Shown one piece after another: positions 49,601-57,760 of a DNA stretch of 64,000 nt. The DNA is from Nocardiopsis suaedae. Its GTDB lineage: Bacteria; Actinomycetota; Actinomycetes; Streptosporangiales; Streptosporangiaceae. The stretch spans positions 124,001-188,000 of the forward strand of contig NZ_JAQFWP010000001.1 in NCBI RefSeq assembly GCF_027706745.1, read 5' to 3'. Below the pieces are notes generated by a model that saw nothing but the letters and a program-made list of their open reading frames with translations, did no database searches and had not been told where the DNA came from. Made by a program: the position numbers and the translations under genes. Position 1 is the stretch's first letter, and every line of letters begins with the position of its first letter.

Positions 49601-52531
49601 ATGCGCGACACCCTCAGCGGCACCGCCGGCCCCGACGACACCCCCTCCCGGGACGCCGCACCCGGGACCCCCGACGGGGTCGACACCGAAGCCCTCCGGC
49701 GCGCCCTGCGGTCCGGGGTGGCCGGGCGGGTGGCCTTCGACCCCGGCACCCGCGCCCTGTACACCGCCGACGCCTCCAACTACCGCAGCGTCCCGCTCGG
49801 GGTGGTGCTGCCCCGCACCGCCGACGACGTCATCGCCGCCGTCGCGGTCTGCGCCGAGTACGGGGTGCCCCTCACCCCGCGCGGCGGGGGCACCAGCATC
49901 GCCGGGAACGCCATCGGACCCGGGGTGGTCATCGACGCCTCCCGCCACCTGACCGCCATCGAGGAGGTCGACCCGGACGCCCGCACCGCGCGGGTGCAGC
50001 CCGGGGTGGTCCTGGACCGGCTGCGCGAGGCCGCCGCCCCGCACGGGCTCACCTTCGGCCCCGACCCCTCCACGCACAGCCGCTGCACCCTGGGCGGCAT
50101 GATCGGCAACAACGCGTGCGGGTCGCACTCGGTGGCCTGGGGCACCACCGCCGACAATGTCGAGTCGCTGGACGTGCTGCTGGCCGACGGCACCCGGATG
50201 CGGGTGGGCGCCACCTCCGAGGAGGAGTTCGACCGGCGGGCGGCCCTGCCCGACCGGGAGGGGCGCGTCTACGCCGGGCTGCGCGACCTGGCCGCCGCAT
50301 ACGCCGACCCGCTGCGCACCGGCATGCCGCGGCTGGCCCGCAGGGTGTCCGGGTACGCCCTGGACCGGCTGCTGCCGGAGAACGGCGGCAACATCGCCCG
50401 GGCGCTCACCGGCACCGAGGGCGGCTGCGTCACGGTCCTGGGCGCCACCGTGAACCTGGTGCCCGCGCCGCCCGCCAAGGCCCTGGCGGTGCTGGGCTAC
50501 CCCGACGCCCCCGCCGCCGCCGACGCGGTGCCCGAGATCCTCGTGCACGGCCCGCTCACCGTGGAGGGCCTCAACGAGCGCCTGGTCGCCGGGCTGGACC
50601 GGCCCGGCGCCCGCTCCGGGGTGGCCCTGCCCGACGGGCGCGCCTGGCTGCTGGTCGAGCTGGCCGGGGAGGACGCGGGCGCTGCCGCCGCCGCGGGGCA
50701 CGCCCTGGTCGCCGCGCTCAAGGGCGGCGCCCGCCCCGCCGGTTCGGCGGTGGTCACCGACCCGGCGCAGGCCCGCGCCCTGTGGCGGATCCGCGAGGAG
50801 GGGGCCGGGCTCACCTCCCGCACCGCCTCCGGCGCCGAGGCCTGGTCGGGGTGGGAGGACGCCGCCGTCCCGCCCGAGCGGCTCGGCTCCTACCTGCGCG
50901 AGTTCGACCGCCTCATGGAGCGGCACGGGCGCGACGGCGTCGTCTACGGGCACTTCGGCGAGGGCTGCCTGCACGTGCGCATCGACTTCGAGCTGGACAC
51001 GGATCCGGGCGTGCGGAACTACCGGGCGTTCATGGAGGACGCCGCCGACCTGGTGGTCGCGCACGGCGGGTCCATCTCCGGTGAGCACGGCGACGGCCGG
51101 GCCCGCTCGGAGCTGCTGCCCCGGATGTACGGCCCGGAGCTGATGGAGGCCTTCGGCGCGTTCAAGCGGGTGTGGGACCCCGGCGGGCTGATGAACCCCG
51201 GCGCGGTGGTCGCCCCGCGCCCGCTCGACGCCGACCTGCGGGTGCCCGCCTCGGGGAGGGCGCCGCTGACCGTGCTCTCCTACGCCGAGGACGGCGGCGA
51301 CTTCGCCAAGGCCCTGCGCCGCTGCTCGGGGGTGGGCAAGTGCCGCCGCCACGAGGGGCCCGGCGTGATGTGCCCGAGCTACCAGGTCACCCGGGAGGAG
51401 AAGCACTCCACGCGCGGGCGGGCGCGGTTGCTGTTCGAGATGCTCAACGGCGAGGTGGTCACCGACGGGTGGCGCTCGGAGGAGGTCCGCGACAGCCTCG
51501 ACCTGTGCCTGTCCTGCAAGGGCTGCCTGAGCGACTGCCCGGTCGACGTGGACATGGCCTCCTACAAGGCCGAGTTCCTGCACCACCACTACAAGGGGCG
51601 GCTGCGTCCGGCGTCGCACTACTCGATGGGGTGGCTGCCGGTGTGGGCGCGGCTGGCGTCGCTGGCCCCGGCCGAGGCCGACCGGGCGGTCCGCACGCCG
51701 GGGCTGTCGGCCCTGCTGAAGCGGGCCGGGGGGATCGCCCGGGAGCGGGACCTGCCGTCGTTCCCCCGCACCACGTTCACCCGCTGGTTCCGGCGTCGGC
51801 CCCCGGCGCCCGGGCACCGGGGCGCGGTGGTGCTGTGGCCCGACACCTTCGGCACCTACCTGGAGCCGCGGGTGCCCGCCTCGGCCGTGCGGGTCCTGGA
51901 GAGCGCCGGGTTCCGGGTGGTGCTGCCCAAGGGGCCGGTGTGCTGCGGGCTGACGTGGGTGTCGACCGGGCAGCTCGGGACGGCCCGCCGGGTGATGCGG
52001 CGGTCGGTGCGGGCCCTGGAGCCCTTCACCCGGGCGGGCGTGCCGGTCGTGGGGCTGGAGCCGAGCTGCACCGCGGCGCTGCGCACCGACCTGAAGGAGC
52101 TGCTGCCGGGCGAGGGCGCCGAGCGCACGGCGGCGTCGGTGCACACGCTGGCGGGGTTCCTGAGCGAGGCGGCCCCCGACTGGGAGCCGCCGCGGGTGGC
52201 GGGCGACGCGCTGGCGCAGGTGCACTGCCACCAGCACGCGGTCATCGGCTACGACGCCGAGCGGGCGCTGATGGACCGGGCGGGCATCCGCACCCGGGTG
52301 CTGGACTCGGGCTGCTGCGGCCTGGCGGGCAACTTCGGGTTCGAGGAGGGGCACTACGCGGTGTCGAAGGCGGTGGGGGAGCAGTCCCTGCTGCCGGAGG
52401 TGCGGGGCGCCGACCCGGACACGATGGTGGTGGCCGACGGGTTCAGCTGCCGCACCCAGGTCGTGCAGGAGACCGGCCGCACCGCCGTGCACCTGGCGGA
52501 GGCCCTGGCGAGCGGCCTGCCGAAGGGCTGA
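49601..52531 (+). CDS. FAD-linked and Fe-S cluster D-2-hydroxyacid (D-lactate/glycolate-type) dehydrogenase
   Basis: This 976-residue fusion has an FAD PCMH domain (residues about 65-250: PLGVVLPRTADDVIAAVAVCAEYGVPLTPRGGGTSIAGNAIG, CTLGGMIGNNACGSHS) and an FAD-oxidase C domain (VYGHFGEGCLHVRIDFEL, GGSISGEHGDGRARSELLPRMYG). A ferredoxin-like pair of Cys clusters (CSGVGKCRR and CLSCKGCLSDCPVD) and two CCG domains (PVCCGLTWVS, SGCCGLAGNFG) follow. This is the arrangement of DLD-type quinone-linked D-lactate/2-hydroxyglutarate/glycolate dehydrogenases at the inner membrane face. GGTGGGG precedes ATG 49601. Substrate remains open. Confidence 0.88.
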   Translation: MRDTLSGTAGPDDTPSRDAAPGTPDGVDTEALRRALRSGVAGRVAFDPGTRALYTADASNYRSVPLGVVLPRTADDVIAAVAVCAEYGVPLTPRGGGTSIAGNAIGPGVVIDASRHLTAIEEVDPDARTARVQPGVVLDRLREAAAPHGLTFGPDPSTHSRCTLGGMIGNNACGSHSVAWGTTADNVESLDVLLADGTRMRVGATSEEEFDRRAALPDREGRVYAGLRDLAAAYADPLRTGMPRLARRVSGYALDRLLPENGGNIARALTGTEGGCVTVLGATVNLVPAPPAKALAVLGYPDAPAAADAVPEILVHGPLTVEGLNERLVAGLDRPGARSGVALPDGRAWLLVELAGEDAGAAAAAGHALVAALKGGARPAGSAVVTDPAQARALWRIREEGAGLTSRTASGAEAWSGWEDAAVPPERLGSYLREFDRLMERHGRDGVVYGHFGEGCLHVRIDFELDTDPGVRNYRAFMEDAADLVVAHGGSISGEHGDGRARSELLPRMYGPELMEAFGAFKRVWDPGGLMNPGAVVAPRPLDADLRVPASGRAPLTVLSYAEDGGDFAKALRRCSGVGKCRRHEGPGVMCPSYQVTREEKHSTRGRARLLFEMLNGEVVTDGWRSEEVRDSLDLCLSCKGCLSDCPVDVDMASYKAEFLHHHYKGRLRPASHYSMGWLPVWARLASLAPAEADRAVRTPGLSALLKRAGGIARERDLPSFPRTTFTRWFRRRPPAPGHRGAVVLWPDTFGTYLEPRVPASAVRVLESAGFRVVLPKGPVCCGLTWVSTGQLGTARRVMRRSVRALEPFTRAGVPVVGLEPSCTAALRTDLKELLPGEGAERTAASVHTLAGFLSEAAPDWEPPRVAGDALAQVHCHQHAVIGYDAERALMDRAGIRTRVLDSGCCGLAGNFGFEEGHYAVSKAVGEQSLLPEVRGADPDTMVVADGFSCRTQVVQETGRTAVHLAEALASGLPKG

Positions 52532-52540
52532 GACACGGAC

Positions 52541-52575
52541 CGGGCCCAGCACCTGCGAGTCAGGTGCTGGGCCCG
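52541..52575. terminator. Bidirectional terminator
   Basis: A perfect 15-bp inverted repeat (52541-52555 with 52561-52575, loop CGAGT) lies between the convergent dehydrogenase and the proline-rich membrane protein genes. Confidence 0.85.
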
Positions 52576-52600
52576 TGGCGCGGTGCGGGGCTTCGCGGGC

Positions 52601-53410
52601 TCACACGCCCCAGAAGTCCCGGCCGCAGGGGTAGTCGTCCTCCGACAGGTAGGCCGGCAGGTCCGGGTCCAGCAGGTCGGCGTGCTCGGCCGCGCCCATG
52701 TTGTACTCCTCGCGGGCGCCGAGGCAGTCGTACATGTTCTGGAACAGCGTCTCGATCTGCTCCGCACTGGCGCCCTCGTCGGTGGAGGCCTCGGCGAAGT
52801 CCTGCATCGAGCTGTCGAGGTCGTCGCTGAGCGTCGTCACCTCGTCGTACAGGCCCGGGAGATCGGCGTCCTCGTAGGCCTGCTGCGCCTCCTTCTCTCG
52901 CTCCTCCGCCTCTTTCTCATTGCCCTGGATCTCGCCGCCGAGCGCCTCGATCTCGTCGTTGGCGGAGTTGAGGTCGGCGGTGGTCTGCTCGTTCTGCATG
53001 TAGAAGTACACGCTTCCGCCCGCGCCCGCCAGGGCGAGGACCACGACCACGGCCAAGGTGATGATCAGGCCGGTCGGCTTCTTGCCGGGCGCGGACGGCG
53101 GTGCGGGGGCGGGCTGCTTGTCCCACGGGTTCTGCGGTCCGCCGGGACCCGGGGCGCCGGGCCCGGACGGCCCGCCGGGGCCCTGCCCGTGGCCGCCGGG
53201 AACGGCGCCGGGCGGCTGCGCCCCGGGCGGCTGCGCCCCGGCCGGAGGGGTCGGCCGGGCCCCGGGAGGGTTCTGCCCGGGCGGGACGCCCGGAGCCCCC
53301 GGGGCTCCGGGAGCGCCGGGGGCGCCCTGCCCCGGGGCGGGCCCGGCGCCGGGCCCGCGGTACGGGTCGGAGGGGCCGTGCGGTGGGACGGGAGGGTTCG
53401 GGGACCCCAT
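52601..53410 (-). CDS. Proline-rich single-pass membrane protein with coiled coil
   Basis: The 269-residue protein has about 110 N-terminal Pro/Gly/Ala-rich residues with near-repeats (GAPGAPGAPGAPG, GAQPPGAQPPGA). One membrane segment follows (GLIITLAVVVVLALAGAGGSVYFYM, about 113-137), then an acidic, helical extracytoplasmic part (QTTADLNSANDEIEALGGEIQGNEKEAEEREKEAQQAYEDA) and a short Cys-containing C-terminus. Topology suggests a cytoplasmic disordered tail and an external coiled coil. No family is recognised. ATG follows GGAGAACC. Confidence 0.7.
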   Translation of the reverse strand: MGSPNPPVPPHGPSDPYRGPGAGPAPGQGAPGAPGAPGAPGVPPGQNPPGARPTPPAGAQPPGAQPPGAVPGGHGQGPGGPSGPGAPGPGGPQNPWDKQPAPAPPSAPGKKPTGLIITLAVVVVLALAGAGGSVYFYMQNEQTTADLNSANDEIEALGGEIQGNEKEAEEREKEAQQAYEDADLPGLYDEVTTLSDDLDSSMQDFAEASTDEGASAEQIETLFQNMYDCLGAREEYNMGAAEHADLLDPDLPAYLSEDDYPCGRDFWGV

Positions 53411-53647
53411 GGTTCTCCTGTCTACGACGCTGTGTGGCGTGCCGGTCGGTCGGCGCCCCGGTACGGCTCGGGGGACCGTGGTGCGGTGGTGGTCGGGGGG
53501 AGACCGGTACCGGAGAGTACGCGGGCCGTGACCGGCTTTCCCAACGTTAGAGCCCCTTTGGGGGCGGAATGTTCTCAGGGGCGGTGAAAAACGGTGGATC
53601 GTCCGACTCCGGCCGCGCGGGACCGGAGTGACCGGCGGGACGGGCGC

Positions 53648-54133
53648 TCATACCCCGGTCCGCTCGCGCACGGCCGCGAGTTCGCGCCCGACGGCCTCCC
53701 GCACCCGGGGGTCGTCCGGGTCCAGGCCGTCGTCCAGGTGCACCCGCCAGTCGACCTCGGCGCCGCCCGGCGGCCGCCGGGCCACCAGCCGGAACCCCGA
53801 CCCGCCCTCCGGCAGCTCACCGCGGTGGCTGACCACGATGGTGGCGGTGACCCGCTCGTGCACCGTCTCGGCCAGCCGCCCCGGGTCGGGGACGGTGTAC
53901 ACGCGCTCGCCGGCGCCCTCCTCGGTGAAGGAGAACGCCTCGCCGTCGGCGTCCCACCGCGCGCGGTCGATGTCCTGCCAGGAGACGCGGCGCCCGTCGG
54001 GCAGGTGCAGGGCGCGGTCGGTGGACACGAGGGGCCCCTCGCGGGAGTCGGCGTGCGCCAGCACGCGTTCCCCCCGCTCCAGCCGGAGCCGGTCGCGGAC
54101 CTCCCGGGGGACGGAGGGGCGGAGCCATCTCAT
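53648..54133 (-). CDS. Conserved hypothetical protein, 161 aa
   Basis: A soluble protein of 161 residues with a PH-like pattern: LRLERGERVLAHADSREGPLVSTDRALHLPDGRRVSWQDIDRARWDADGEAFSFTEEG. The short strands resemble actinobacterial proteins of unknown role that sit near tRNA genes. It has no signal or membrane segment. ATG 54133 follows GGGTGGGCCC. I cannot assign a function. Confidence 0.6.
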   Translation of the reverse strand: MRWLRPSVPREVRDRLRLERGERVLAHADSREGPLVSTDRALHLPDGRRVSWQDIDRARWDADGEAFSFTEEGAGERVYTVPDPGRLAETVHERVTATIVVSHRGELPEGGSGFRLVARRPPGGAEVDWRVHLDDGLDPDDPRVREAVGRELAAVRERTGV

Positions 54134-54233
54134 GGGCCCACCCTAGAACGTCGGGCGCGCGGCGGTAAGTGGGGCGGGCGGGTGCGGTCCCCCGCGTCCC
54201 GCCCGCACCGTGATCCGCGGTGACCGGCTCCGG

Positions 54234-54584
54234 TCACCTGTCGGCGTCGGACCGGGCGCCTCCCGGACCGGAGCCGTTGGACCCGGCCCACGCCTCGGCC
54301 TCAGCGGCCATCTCCGCCTCCATCTCGGCCTCCTCCTCGGAGGTGGGCCGGGACAGGAAGTCGCGGACGGAGGTGACCGGGAGCCGCTCGCCCACCTTGG
54401 CGGCGACGGTCCTGCCGGCGTTGCCGACCTGGGCCCCGACGATGCCCGCGGTCTCCTGGACGGCGGGGTTCTCCACGATCCTGCGGGCGGTCCCGGCGAT
54501 CTGCTCGTAGCGGGCGCGCCCGGCCTTGGCCCCGAGGACGTAGCCGACGGCGAGGCCGGCGATGAAGGTGATCCGGTAGCGCAT
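54234..54584 (-). CDS. YtxH-like small membrane-associated protein
   Basis: This 116-residue protein starts MRYRITFIAGLAVGYVLGAKAGRARYEQI, a short membrane helix with GAKAGR as in YtxH-family proteins. An amphipathic Val/Ala-rich region and an acidic tail (EEEAEMEAEMAAEAEAW) follow. No enzymatic motif is seen. YtxH-like proteins are stress-related with unknown mechanism. Confidence 0.65.
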   Translation of the reverse strand: MRYRITFIAGLAVGYVLGAKAGRARYEQIAGTARRIVENPAVQETAGIVGAQVGNAGRTVAAKVGERLPVTSVRDFLSRPTSEEEAEMEAEMAAEAEAWAGSNGSGPGGARSDADR

Positions 54585-54713
54585 GGGTACCCCTCGGCGT
54601 CGAGTTCTGATGGGTCCGACGTTACCCCGCGCGGCCGCCCCGTCCCCGGAAGCCGCCCGCGCGCAGGGCGATCGGGGCGGGGAAAGCTGTCACGAGCACG
54701 CCTGAAGGTGCGC

Positions 54714-54719
54714 TAGAGT
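54714..54719 (+). promoter_or_regulatory. Putative -10 box of tRNA-Asn
   Basis: TAGAGT lies 60 bases before the tRNA, with a TGTCAC-like -35 about 19 bases further up. It is the only AT-containing promoter-like sequence in the gap. Confidence 0.4.
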
Positions 54720-54778
54720 ATTACCTGTCGCCACGGGGGACCGGCCCACGATCCCACCGGAAGGCGGCGGGAGCACCA

Positions 54779-54854
54779 TCCCGCGTAGCTCAATCGGCAG
54801 AGCAGCCGGCTGTTAACCGGCAGGTTACTGGTTCGAGTCCAGTCGCGGGAGCCA
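54779..54854 (+). tRNA. tRNA-Asn (GTT), CCA encoded
   Basis: A full cloverleaf: acceptor stem TCCCGCG/CGCGGGA, D-arm GCTCAATCGGCAGAGC, anticodon stem GCCGG/CCGGC around CTGTTAA (anticodon GTT) and T-arm CTGGTTCGAGTCCAG. It is followed by discriminator G (54851) and an encoded CCA (54852-54854). This tRNA marks the left border of the low-GC island. Confidence 0.97.
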
Positions 54855-54855
54855 T

Positions 54856-55300
54856 AGAGGTCTTACTAGAACCCTTACCCAAGCGGTTAACCCCTAGTAG
54901 CACCTCTACGGAGTTCAACGGCGTAGGGTCCTTCCCCTCTGGGGGGAGGGCCCTACGGTCGTTCTGGGCCTGCTCACCGAAGACGGGCGAGGGCACGCTA
55001 GCCAAAGCGTGCAGCCGGTCGAACGGCGCCTTGAGGTCATGGCCACCGATCCGGTCCTCTTCCAGGTAGAGGGCGTGGAAGATGGCCTGTTTGAGCATGC
55101 GCCGCTGCTGGTCATCGCAGCGCAGGTACAGCTCCTGCGGGTTCTCCAGCAGCTTCAGGCACACCTCGATCAACCGGGCGGCCTAGCTCACGGTCCTCGT
55201 TGGTACGGCCGAGGCGTTCGCCGATGCCGGCGCGTCGCTGTTCGACCTTGCGCAGCCGCGCCTTGATCTTCGCCTTGGGTAGTCCCTTTCTGGAGCGCGC
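54856..55300 (-). pseudogene. Serine recombinase C-terminal remnant (frameshifted)
   Basis: Minus-strand text KGLPKAKIKARLRKVEQRR, then a break, then RLIEVCLKLLENPQELYLRC, DDQQRRMLKQAIFHALYLEEDR, is the coiled-coil and C-terminal part of a large serine recombinase. The two parts are in different frames. One extra base near 55178-55184 (CTAGGC-C-GCCCGG on the coding strand) separates them. The catalytic N-terminal domain is absent. The remainder toward the tRNA is not similar to the family. This was probably the island's integrase. Confidence 0.75.
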
Positions 55301-55337
55301 ATCGGTAAAGAGGTCGGCTACTCCGACCTGAAGGTAG

Positions 55338-55517
55338 CGCCCCCTCATTGAAGCCGGGCTCGTCACCGACGAGACGACCATCGTGGCGCCCGTGCACCAG
55401 CTCCAGGTGATTGACGAAGAGATCCCCGAGACCATGCACGACTTCAGTGTCGACCTCGTCACGCCGGACGAGGTCGTCCAGTGCGAGCGTCGCCAGTGCC
55501 CGAACGGCATCGTGTGA
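55338..55517 (+). pseudogene. 3' fragment of a 5-formyltetrahydrofolate cyclo-ligase-like gene
   Basis: A plus-strand frame without a start reads IEAGLVTDETTIVAPVHQLQ, VIDEEIPETMHDFSVDLVTP, DEVVQCERRQCPNGIV and then stops. This matches the C-terminal part of actinobacterial 5-FTHF cyclo-ligase family proteins as I remember them (TTxVxxVHxLQVxDxxIPxTxHDxxVDxxVTP). The frame is closed by a TAG at 55335, so the gene was cut at about 55338, next to the recombinase remnant. It is not functional. Confidence 0.6.
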
Positions 55518-55581
55518 GAGGACTTGACGACGGAGTGAGGTGGAGGAGATTCCGGTGTCGGCAACACAGCAGAATGGTTAA

Positions 55582-56736
55582 TTAGTTTTCCTGCTCTGGC
55601 CACCAATAGATTGTTCCTATGAACTGCTGGACGTGCTTGCGTTGGGCCGCTGTCAAATTATCGGTACCTCCAGCGCCAGGGTCAGCGATGGCCAGCAAGG
55701 TTCTGGGGTAAGTCTTGTATTTTTTGGTCACTTGTTCCTCGACGAAGGAAATTAGCTCGTCAAAGGCTTCAAATGCGGGGTTTACCTCTCTCCAGTGCGG
55801 TTCACGTCCAGCGTGGACAGCTCGGTTCCTCACATCGTACAGTTGGTTCCAGTAGATTCCAGCGGGTTTTTGATCGTTGTTCGTGTCCCAGTTTCCACCC
55901 AGTCTCTCGGGGAGCATTTTGGTAAAAAGGGGCCTGAAGTTAGTTGCCTTCAGCTGTTCTTCAATGGTTGTCCGAGATTCGCCTTCGTCGACAAGGGTTA
56001 GTTCAAAGATTCCGTAGAGATATCTTTCAACGGCTGTTTGTAGAAAAAGAATTGCGGACATGGCGTCGCCACTCATGAGGCGAGCTCGTGCTTCGACTGA
56101 CAATTGGCGGGCCACGCGAAGCGGATGCGGCTTTTTTTCTGCTTCGCCCCGTCGCTCGTATCCAATGATGATGCGGGTGTGTTCGGCTTCGTCTGGAGAG
56201 TACGGCAGGAAACGTTCATTGTAGGGCTTGTTGTGTACCTGAATGAAGTTTCGGTCGATAGCTTCATTGGTCTCTTGATCAAGAATCTCGTAGACGATGC
56301 GAGGATCCAGCCCTTCTTTGGAGATGGTGCGCATCATCGTCTGTTTGGTAGCGACCTGTGAGGCGCCGATTAGTGAGTTGACGGCTGCTAGGCAACGCTC
56401 GAAGATGATGGATATTCGTTCTTCTCTCGTCGGTGAGGGTGTATTGAACTCTTCTCTGTAAATGCGGCTGGTTGTGAGAACGAGTACCCAGGTTTGCCAA
56501 GAGCGCTCGTCATTTCCAGGGTCGTAGCCATCGATGAGCGAGGCGAGCCCGTGGCCGTAAGGATCTTCCGCTAGATCGTGGAAGTTGATGTGGGTATGAG
56601 CAACGGTCATCTGCACGCGGTGTGCATCGTCCGGGTTGCTGCTGTGCCGCGGTGCGTACCCCGTACCAGGTGGGATCGGGAGATCGAAGGGGAGCCGAAA
56701 GTAGAAGACCAGCTTCACTGCTTCGGAGTCGACCAT
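55582..56736 (-). CDS. HEPN-like domain protein, divergent partner of the TIR gene
   Basis: This 384-residue soluble protein has no signal or membrane segment. The N-terminal two thirds are not recognised (VKLVFYFRLPFDLPIPPGTG ... RIYREEFNTPSPTREERISIIFE). The C-terminal third (about 215-330) looks HEPN-like: a first helix AILFLQTAVERYLYGIFELT, then YDVRNRAVHAG with the R303-x4-H308 motif typical of HEPN RNases, then FEAFDELISFVEEQV. HEPN proteins of this shape are RNA-cleaving effectors in many defence and toxin systems. The start ATG 56736 is six bases after a CATACT -10, so the mRNA is probably leaderless. Codon use is AT-rich compared with neighbours. It is an inferred, not established, defence gene. 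Confidence 0.65.
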   Translation of the reverse strand: MVDSEAVKLVFYFRLPFDLPIPPGTGYAPRHSSNPDDAHRVQMTVAHTHINFHDLAEDPYGHGLASLIDGYDPGNDERSWQTWVLVLTTSRIYREEFNTPSPTREERISIIFERCLAAVNSLIGASQVATKQTMMRTISKEGLDPRIVYEILDQETNEAIDRNFIQVHNKPYNERFLPYSPDEAEHTRIIIGYERRGEAEKKPHPLRVARQLSVEARARLMSGDAMSAILFLQTAVERYLYGIFELTLVDEGESRTTIEEQLKATNFRPLFTKMLPERLGGNWDTNNDQKPAGIYWNQLYDVRNRAVHAGREPHWREVNPAFEAFDELISFVEEQVTKKYKTYPRTLLAIADPGAGGTDNLTAAQRKHVQQFIGTIYWWPEQEN

Positions 56737-56742
56737 GAGTAA

Positions 56743-56786
56743 AGTATGCCATGCCCTGGGTCGGTACGAGCCATCTCGGGTATAGT
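56743..56786. promoter_or_regulatory. Divergent facing promoters of the HEPN-like and TIR genes
   Basis: On the plus strand TATAGT (56781-56786) ends six bases before ATG 56793. On the minus strand CATACT (56748-56743) ends six bases before ATG 56736. Both genes would therefore be transcribed as leaderless messages from overlapping promoters within a 56-base gap, suggesting joint control. The -35 regions are weak. Confidence 0.6.
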
Positions 56787-56792
56787 AGAGAA

Positions 56793-57716
56793 ATGAGCGA
56801 CATCAAATACGATATAGCTGTCTCGTTTGCTGGCGAGCAACGTGGCTACGTTGCCCGCTTCGTGGAAGCCTGCAAGGCGCTTGGAGTCTCTGTCTTCTAC
56901 GACAGGGATCTCACCAATGAGTGGTGGGGGAATAGCTTCATTCGGGAACAGCGCAAAGTTTACGGGGCGAAAACTCGCTATTTCGTGCCGTTTATCTCAA
57001 CTGAATATCTGTCGAAGCCGATACCGCAAGATGAGTTCTCGGCTGCCATGATGGCCGCTGTTAATCAGGGGGACAGCTATGTGCTCCCGGTGCTCTGGGG
57101 TGATGTTCAGGTGCCAGCAGACCTCCTGCACCCACACATTCACTACCTGAAGGCCGGTGACTACACCCCTGAACGGTTGGCGGATGCGGTGGCGCAACGC
57201 ATTGGGATATATCCGCAGCAAGCGGTGCGAGAAGTTGGCGAAGTCGTGCGTGAGGCCATGCAATACCGAATGCCAAAGGTCGTTCCGCAAGAATTTAGCA
57301 AATACCGTGAACTGAATATCGCATTCGACTATTTGGCAGAGCAATTGAGTTCCGCTGTGCGTCAATTGGAGGATGCTGGGTTTATTGGCACGGTGAATCG
57401 TACAGATTCAATGATCATGCTTCGCGTGGAACTTCAGGGCCACACTGTGTACTCTCTCGATATAACCAAGGGCGGCCCCTTTGGCGATGACAAACTCAAC
57501 TTTGTCGTTGGTGGGAATCACATAAATACTCACGGTAATTCGAGTAATGGCCACGCTGCGCCATTTTTTGATCGTGATACTCAAATGTCGAAGTTGCGCA
57601 TGTTCGATCTGTCGGTATTTTGTTCCATGGGCGGCCAAGATAAAGAGTATACCAAAGAGGAGTTCTTCGATGCGCTCTGGGATCGGATTATCGATCAGTT
57701 GGAGCGGTTGACTTAA
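56793..57716 (+). CDS. TIR-domain protein (TIR_2-like), possible NAD-cleaving effector
   Basis: The 307-residue protein has an N-terminal TIR domain (residues about 5-140). It shows YDIAVSFAGEQRGYVARFVEACKALGVSVFYDRDLTNEWWGNSFIREQRKVYGAKTRYFVPFISTEYLSKPIPQDEFSAAMMAA. Glu81 in PQDEF occupies the position of the catalytic Glu of NADase TIRs. The C-terminal half (about 165-307) is beta-rich and unrecognised; it may sense a ligand. Bacterial TIR proteins commonly degrade NAD or make signalling nucleotides during phage infection. The start is at 56793 because the -10 box ends six bases earlier; an upstream in-frame start would lie in the promoter. Codon use is AT-rich. Confidence 0.8.
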   Translation: MSDIKYDIAVSFAGEQRGYVARFVEACKALGVSVFYDRDLTNEWWGNSFIREQRKVYGAKTRYFVPFISTEYLSKPIPQDEFSAAMMAAVNQGDSYVLPVLWGDVQVPADLLHPHIHYLKAGDYTPERLADAVAQRIGIYPQQAVREVGEVVREAMQYRMPKVVPQEFSKYRELNIAFDYLAEQLSSAVRQLEDAGFIGTVNRTDSMIMLRVELQGHTVYSLDITKGGPFGDDKLNFVVGGNHINTHGNSSNGHAAPFFDRDTQMSKLRMFDLSVFCSMGGQDKEYTKEEFFDALWDRIIDQLERLT

Positions 57717-57760
57717 CCCGTAGCTCCAGAAACATGCATTGGTCGCTGTGGCGAGCGTCT

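Noticed and set aside
48407-52552. Very long minus-strand frame opposite the dehydrogenase
   Set aside because: Shadow frame from codon bias; low-complexity, no domains, and the plus-strand protein has clear motifs.
54790-55000. Possible small protein running from the recombinase remnant into the tRNA
   Set aside because: The last residues (ATGLEPVTCRLTAG) are just the antisense translation of tRNA-Asn, a well-known false call.
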